From contig JAEVEX010000040.1 of assembly GCA_016842085.1 (NCBI GenBank), forward strand, positions 1 through 64,000: 64,000 nt of DNA, given 5' to 3'. This document shows, in pieces, positions 62,816 to 64,000 of this stretch. The stretch comes from Candidatus Thermoflexus tengchongensis. Its GTDB lineage: Bacteria > Chloroflexota > Anaerolineae > Thermoflexales > Thermoflexaceae. Position numbers and translations under genes: made by a program. The notes below the pieces were generated by a model. That model did no database searches and was not told the DNA's origin. It saw only the letters and a program-made list of their open reading frames with translations. Numbering within the stretch: position 1 is the stretch's first letter; each line of letters begins with the position of its first letter.

Positions 62816-63649
62816 TCACCCTGAAGGGCGGGATCCATACAGCACGTGCTGTCGGACCGCATGGCATAGCAGGCAAAGAGGATCCTCACAGAGCAGGGCC
62901 ATCGGATCCCGACGCAGGAGATCCAGCAGGATCTGGACCATCCGCTCCAGCGGCAACCCCTGGACGGCCCAATCCCCCAGGTGAACCCGACGGGTGGCCG
63001 GTTCCAGCACCGGGGCGGCCGCCCCAAATCCCCGCCGGCAACCCGGAAAGCCCGGCAGTTCCACCACCCGCCGATCCATCAACGCCCAGCGCACAAAGGT
63101 CTTCCGCCCGGCCAGGGCTTCCACGTAATGAATGGCCACATTCATGGTGTGATCCGCCCCCACCAGGAGCACGTCCCCATCCTCCGCATGCAACCAGCGG
63201 ATGGGCCCCCATGGGTCCAGAATCGATTGCGCAGCGACCGCTGCCTCCGCCTGAGGGCCTACCGCAAGGAACGAGAGGACCGGATGCTCGCTGCGTCGCG
63301 CTTCGGGGAGTCGCCGAACCCCCTCTGGAAACGGCCCCCACTCCGGGTCCGCCGGCAGATCGCTCTGAAAGAATGTGGCCCGGGCGTTGGCCGCCTGCAT
63401 CGCCAGATAGACCACGCCGTTATCCGGCGGCCCCACCCGCGGGTAGACCATGGTCTGCGAGGTGAAGGCGGGGGTGATCCAGGTGCTCCCGCGCATCGCC
63501 GCCTGGATCGCGCCGAGGACCGTGGCGATGCCCCCCCGCACCCGATGCTCCACCTCCGGAGCCACCAGGATCATGGCGGGACCGCTCGAATTCCAGCGCA
63601 CCGCCTCCAGGGCCAGCGTCAGGGTTCGGAAACCGATCGGCGCGATCAC
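62816..63649 (-). CDS. AAC(3)-like acetyltransferase
   Basis: 277 aa from GTG 63649, five bases past the enoyl-CoA hydratase stop (GGAAAGGA upstream). SGPAMILVAPEVEHRVRGGIATVLGAIQAAM, STWITPAFT, RRSEHPVLSFLAVGPQAEA, DGDVLLVGADHTMNVAIHYVEALAGRK follow the aminoglycoside 3-N-acetyltransferase family (FrbF/AAC(3)); the His in AIHYVE is the active base. C-terminal Cys-rich tail MALLCEDPLCLLCH. Antibiotic resistance is possible but many such genes act in metabolism. Confidence 0.85.
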   Translation of the reverse strand: MIAPIGFRTLTLALEAVRWNSSGPAMILVAPEVEHRVRGGIATVLGAIQAAMRGSTWITPAFTSQTMVYPRVGPPDNGVVYLAMQAANARATFFQSDLPADPEWGPFPEGVRRLPEARRSEHPVLSFLAVGPQAEAAVAAQSILDPWGPIRWLHAEDGDVLLVGADHTMNVAIHYVEALAGRKTFVRWALMDRRVVELPGFPGCRRGFGAAAPVLEPATRRVHLGDWAVQGLPLERMVQILLDLLRRDPMALLCEDPLCLLCHAVRQHVLYGSRPSG

Positions 63650-63653
63650 CGAC

Positions 63654-64000
63654 TCAGCGTCCTTTCCATTCGGGTTTGCGTTTCTCGATGAACGCTCGCA
63701 TGCCTTCCTTCTGATCTTCGGTGGCAAACAGGAAATAGAACAACCGCCGCTCGTATTCCAGGCCATCCCGCAGGCTGGTCTCGAAGGCTTTGTTCACCGC
63801 TTCTTTCGCCAGCCGGACGGCAATGGGCGGGCGGGCGGCGATCTCCTTCGCCAGGCGGAGCGCTTCCTCCAGGTAGGCCTCCACCGGGACCACGCGGGAG
63901 ACCAGCCCGGCCGCCTCCGCCTCCCGGGCGCTCATATAGCGCCCGGTGAGGATCATCTCCATGGCCTTCGATTTGCCGATGGCTCGGGTCAGACGCTGGG
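63654..64000 (-). CDS. Enoyl-CoA hydratase/isomerase, C-terminal part
   Basis: Runs off the right edge; the 3' 115 codons are visible. [38 protein letters not shown] and [60 protein letters not shown] are typical of crotonase-family proteins. Hydrates enoyl-CoA in beta-oxidation. The AAC(3)-like gene starts at once after its stop, so they share a message. Confidence 0.93.
   Translation of the reverse strand, partial: QRLTRAIGKSKAMEMILTGRYMSAREAEAAGLVSRVVPVEAYLEEALRLAKEIAARPPIAVRLAKEAVNKAFETSLRDGLEYERRLFYFLFATEDQKEGMRAFIEKRKPEWKGR

Overview
The window looks like a chromosome segment of a GC-rich, thermophilic Chloroflexota bacterium, closest in style to Thermoflexus or other Anaerolineae-like lineages. 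That placement is an inference from gene content and style. The clues are a fused CtaA-CtaB haem A module, a CofD protein, a cyclic-2,3-diphosphoglycerate-synthetase-like GTPase, secreted proteins with Pro/Thr-rich linkers, a DnaG with the C-x3-C zinc variant, and many hairpin-type intergenic repeats. No rRNA or whole-genome marker is present to settle the taxon.

Layout, left to right. 1-1584: the leader-distal part of a CRISPR array (23 thirty-base repeats, 22 spacers, decaying at its right end). 1674-3805: a two-gene membrane module, coiled-coil/TM/NERD-like protein plus a small membrane protein. Two more decayed CRISPR repeats follow at 4138-4233, so array remnants flank this module. 4280-7306: lipoproteins, a broken Cys-rich secreted gene, a MITE-like element and a GH99-like lipoprotein. 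7482-9533: an MFS transporter and an AbrB/Doc toxin-antitoxin pair. 9820-14609: cofD, dnaG and rpoD. 15115-20595: the CtaA-CtaB fusion, a GT2, and an LPxTG-type protein with its sortase. 20727-25294: a Zn/Cd-type P-type ATPase with a Fur-family regulator, a Nudix-like protein and a non-catalytic M16 protein. 25492-30914: two membrane proteins resembling HyfE and NuoN, then a YdeP-type molybdopterin oxidoreductase and FdhD. 31204-33335: a WecG-type glycosyltransferase and a GHL10 protein, convergent and overlapping. 33659-36504: a thiamine operon (thiN, tenA, thiB) behind a TPP-class RNA. 36879-39232: glutaredoxin, GroES, a periplasmic-binding lipoprotein and an FHA protein.

39689-43375 is a minus-strand operon: a Dph6-like ATPase, a GT4, a PTPS-III-like protein and a FolK-FolP fusion. 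43610-47821 runs forward with fabG, an Asp23 protein, nusB, tatA, tatC and the cDPGS-like GTPase. 48032-49956 holds a LuxR-type regulator, a DUF393 protein and a secreted protein. 50021-53477 is a pair of membrane-linked STAND-type ATPases. 53730-58439 holds a minimal nucleotidyltransferase, miaB and leuS. 58569-60540 completes a leucine unit: a T-box leader whose specifier reads as CUC (Leu), then a DUF457 membrane protein, ilvE and leuS. 60558-61330 holds a YgiT/DUF4258 pair in AT-rich DNA and two tRNA-Ala genes with a clear promoter and terminator. 61503-64000 holds a Uma2 nuclease, RidA, an AAC(3)-like acetyltransferase and the end of an enoyl-CoA hydratase.

The best candidates for something new are the NERD-like module between CRISPR remnants, the STAND ATPase pair with a glycine-repeat membrane domain, the TPP-class RNA lacking the usual pyrimidine-binding motif, and the Leu T-box operon. 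Start sites were chosen by Shine-Dalgarno spacing and family alignment from memory. No database search was run.
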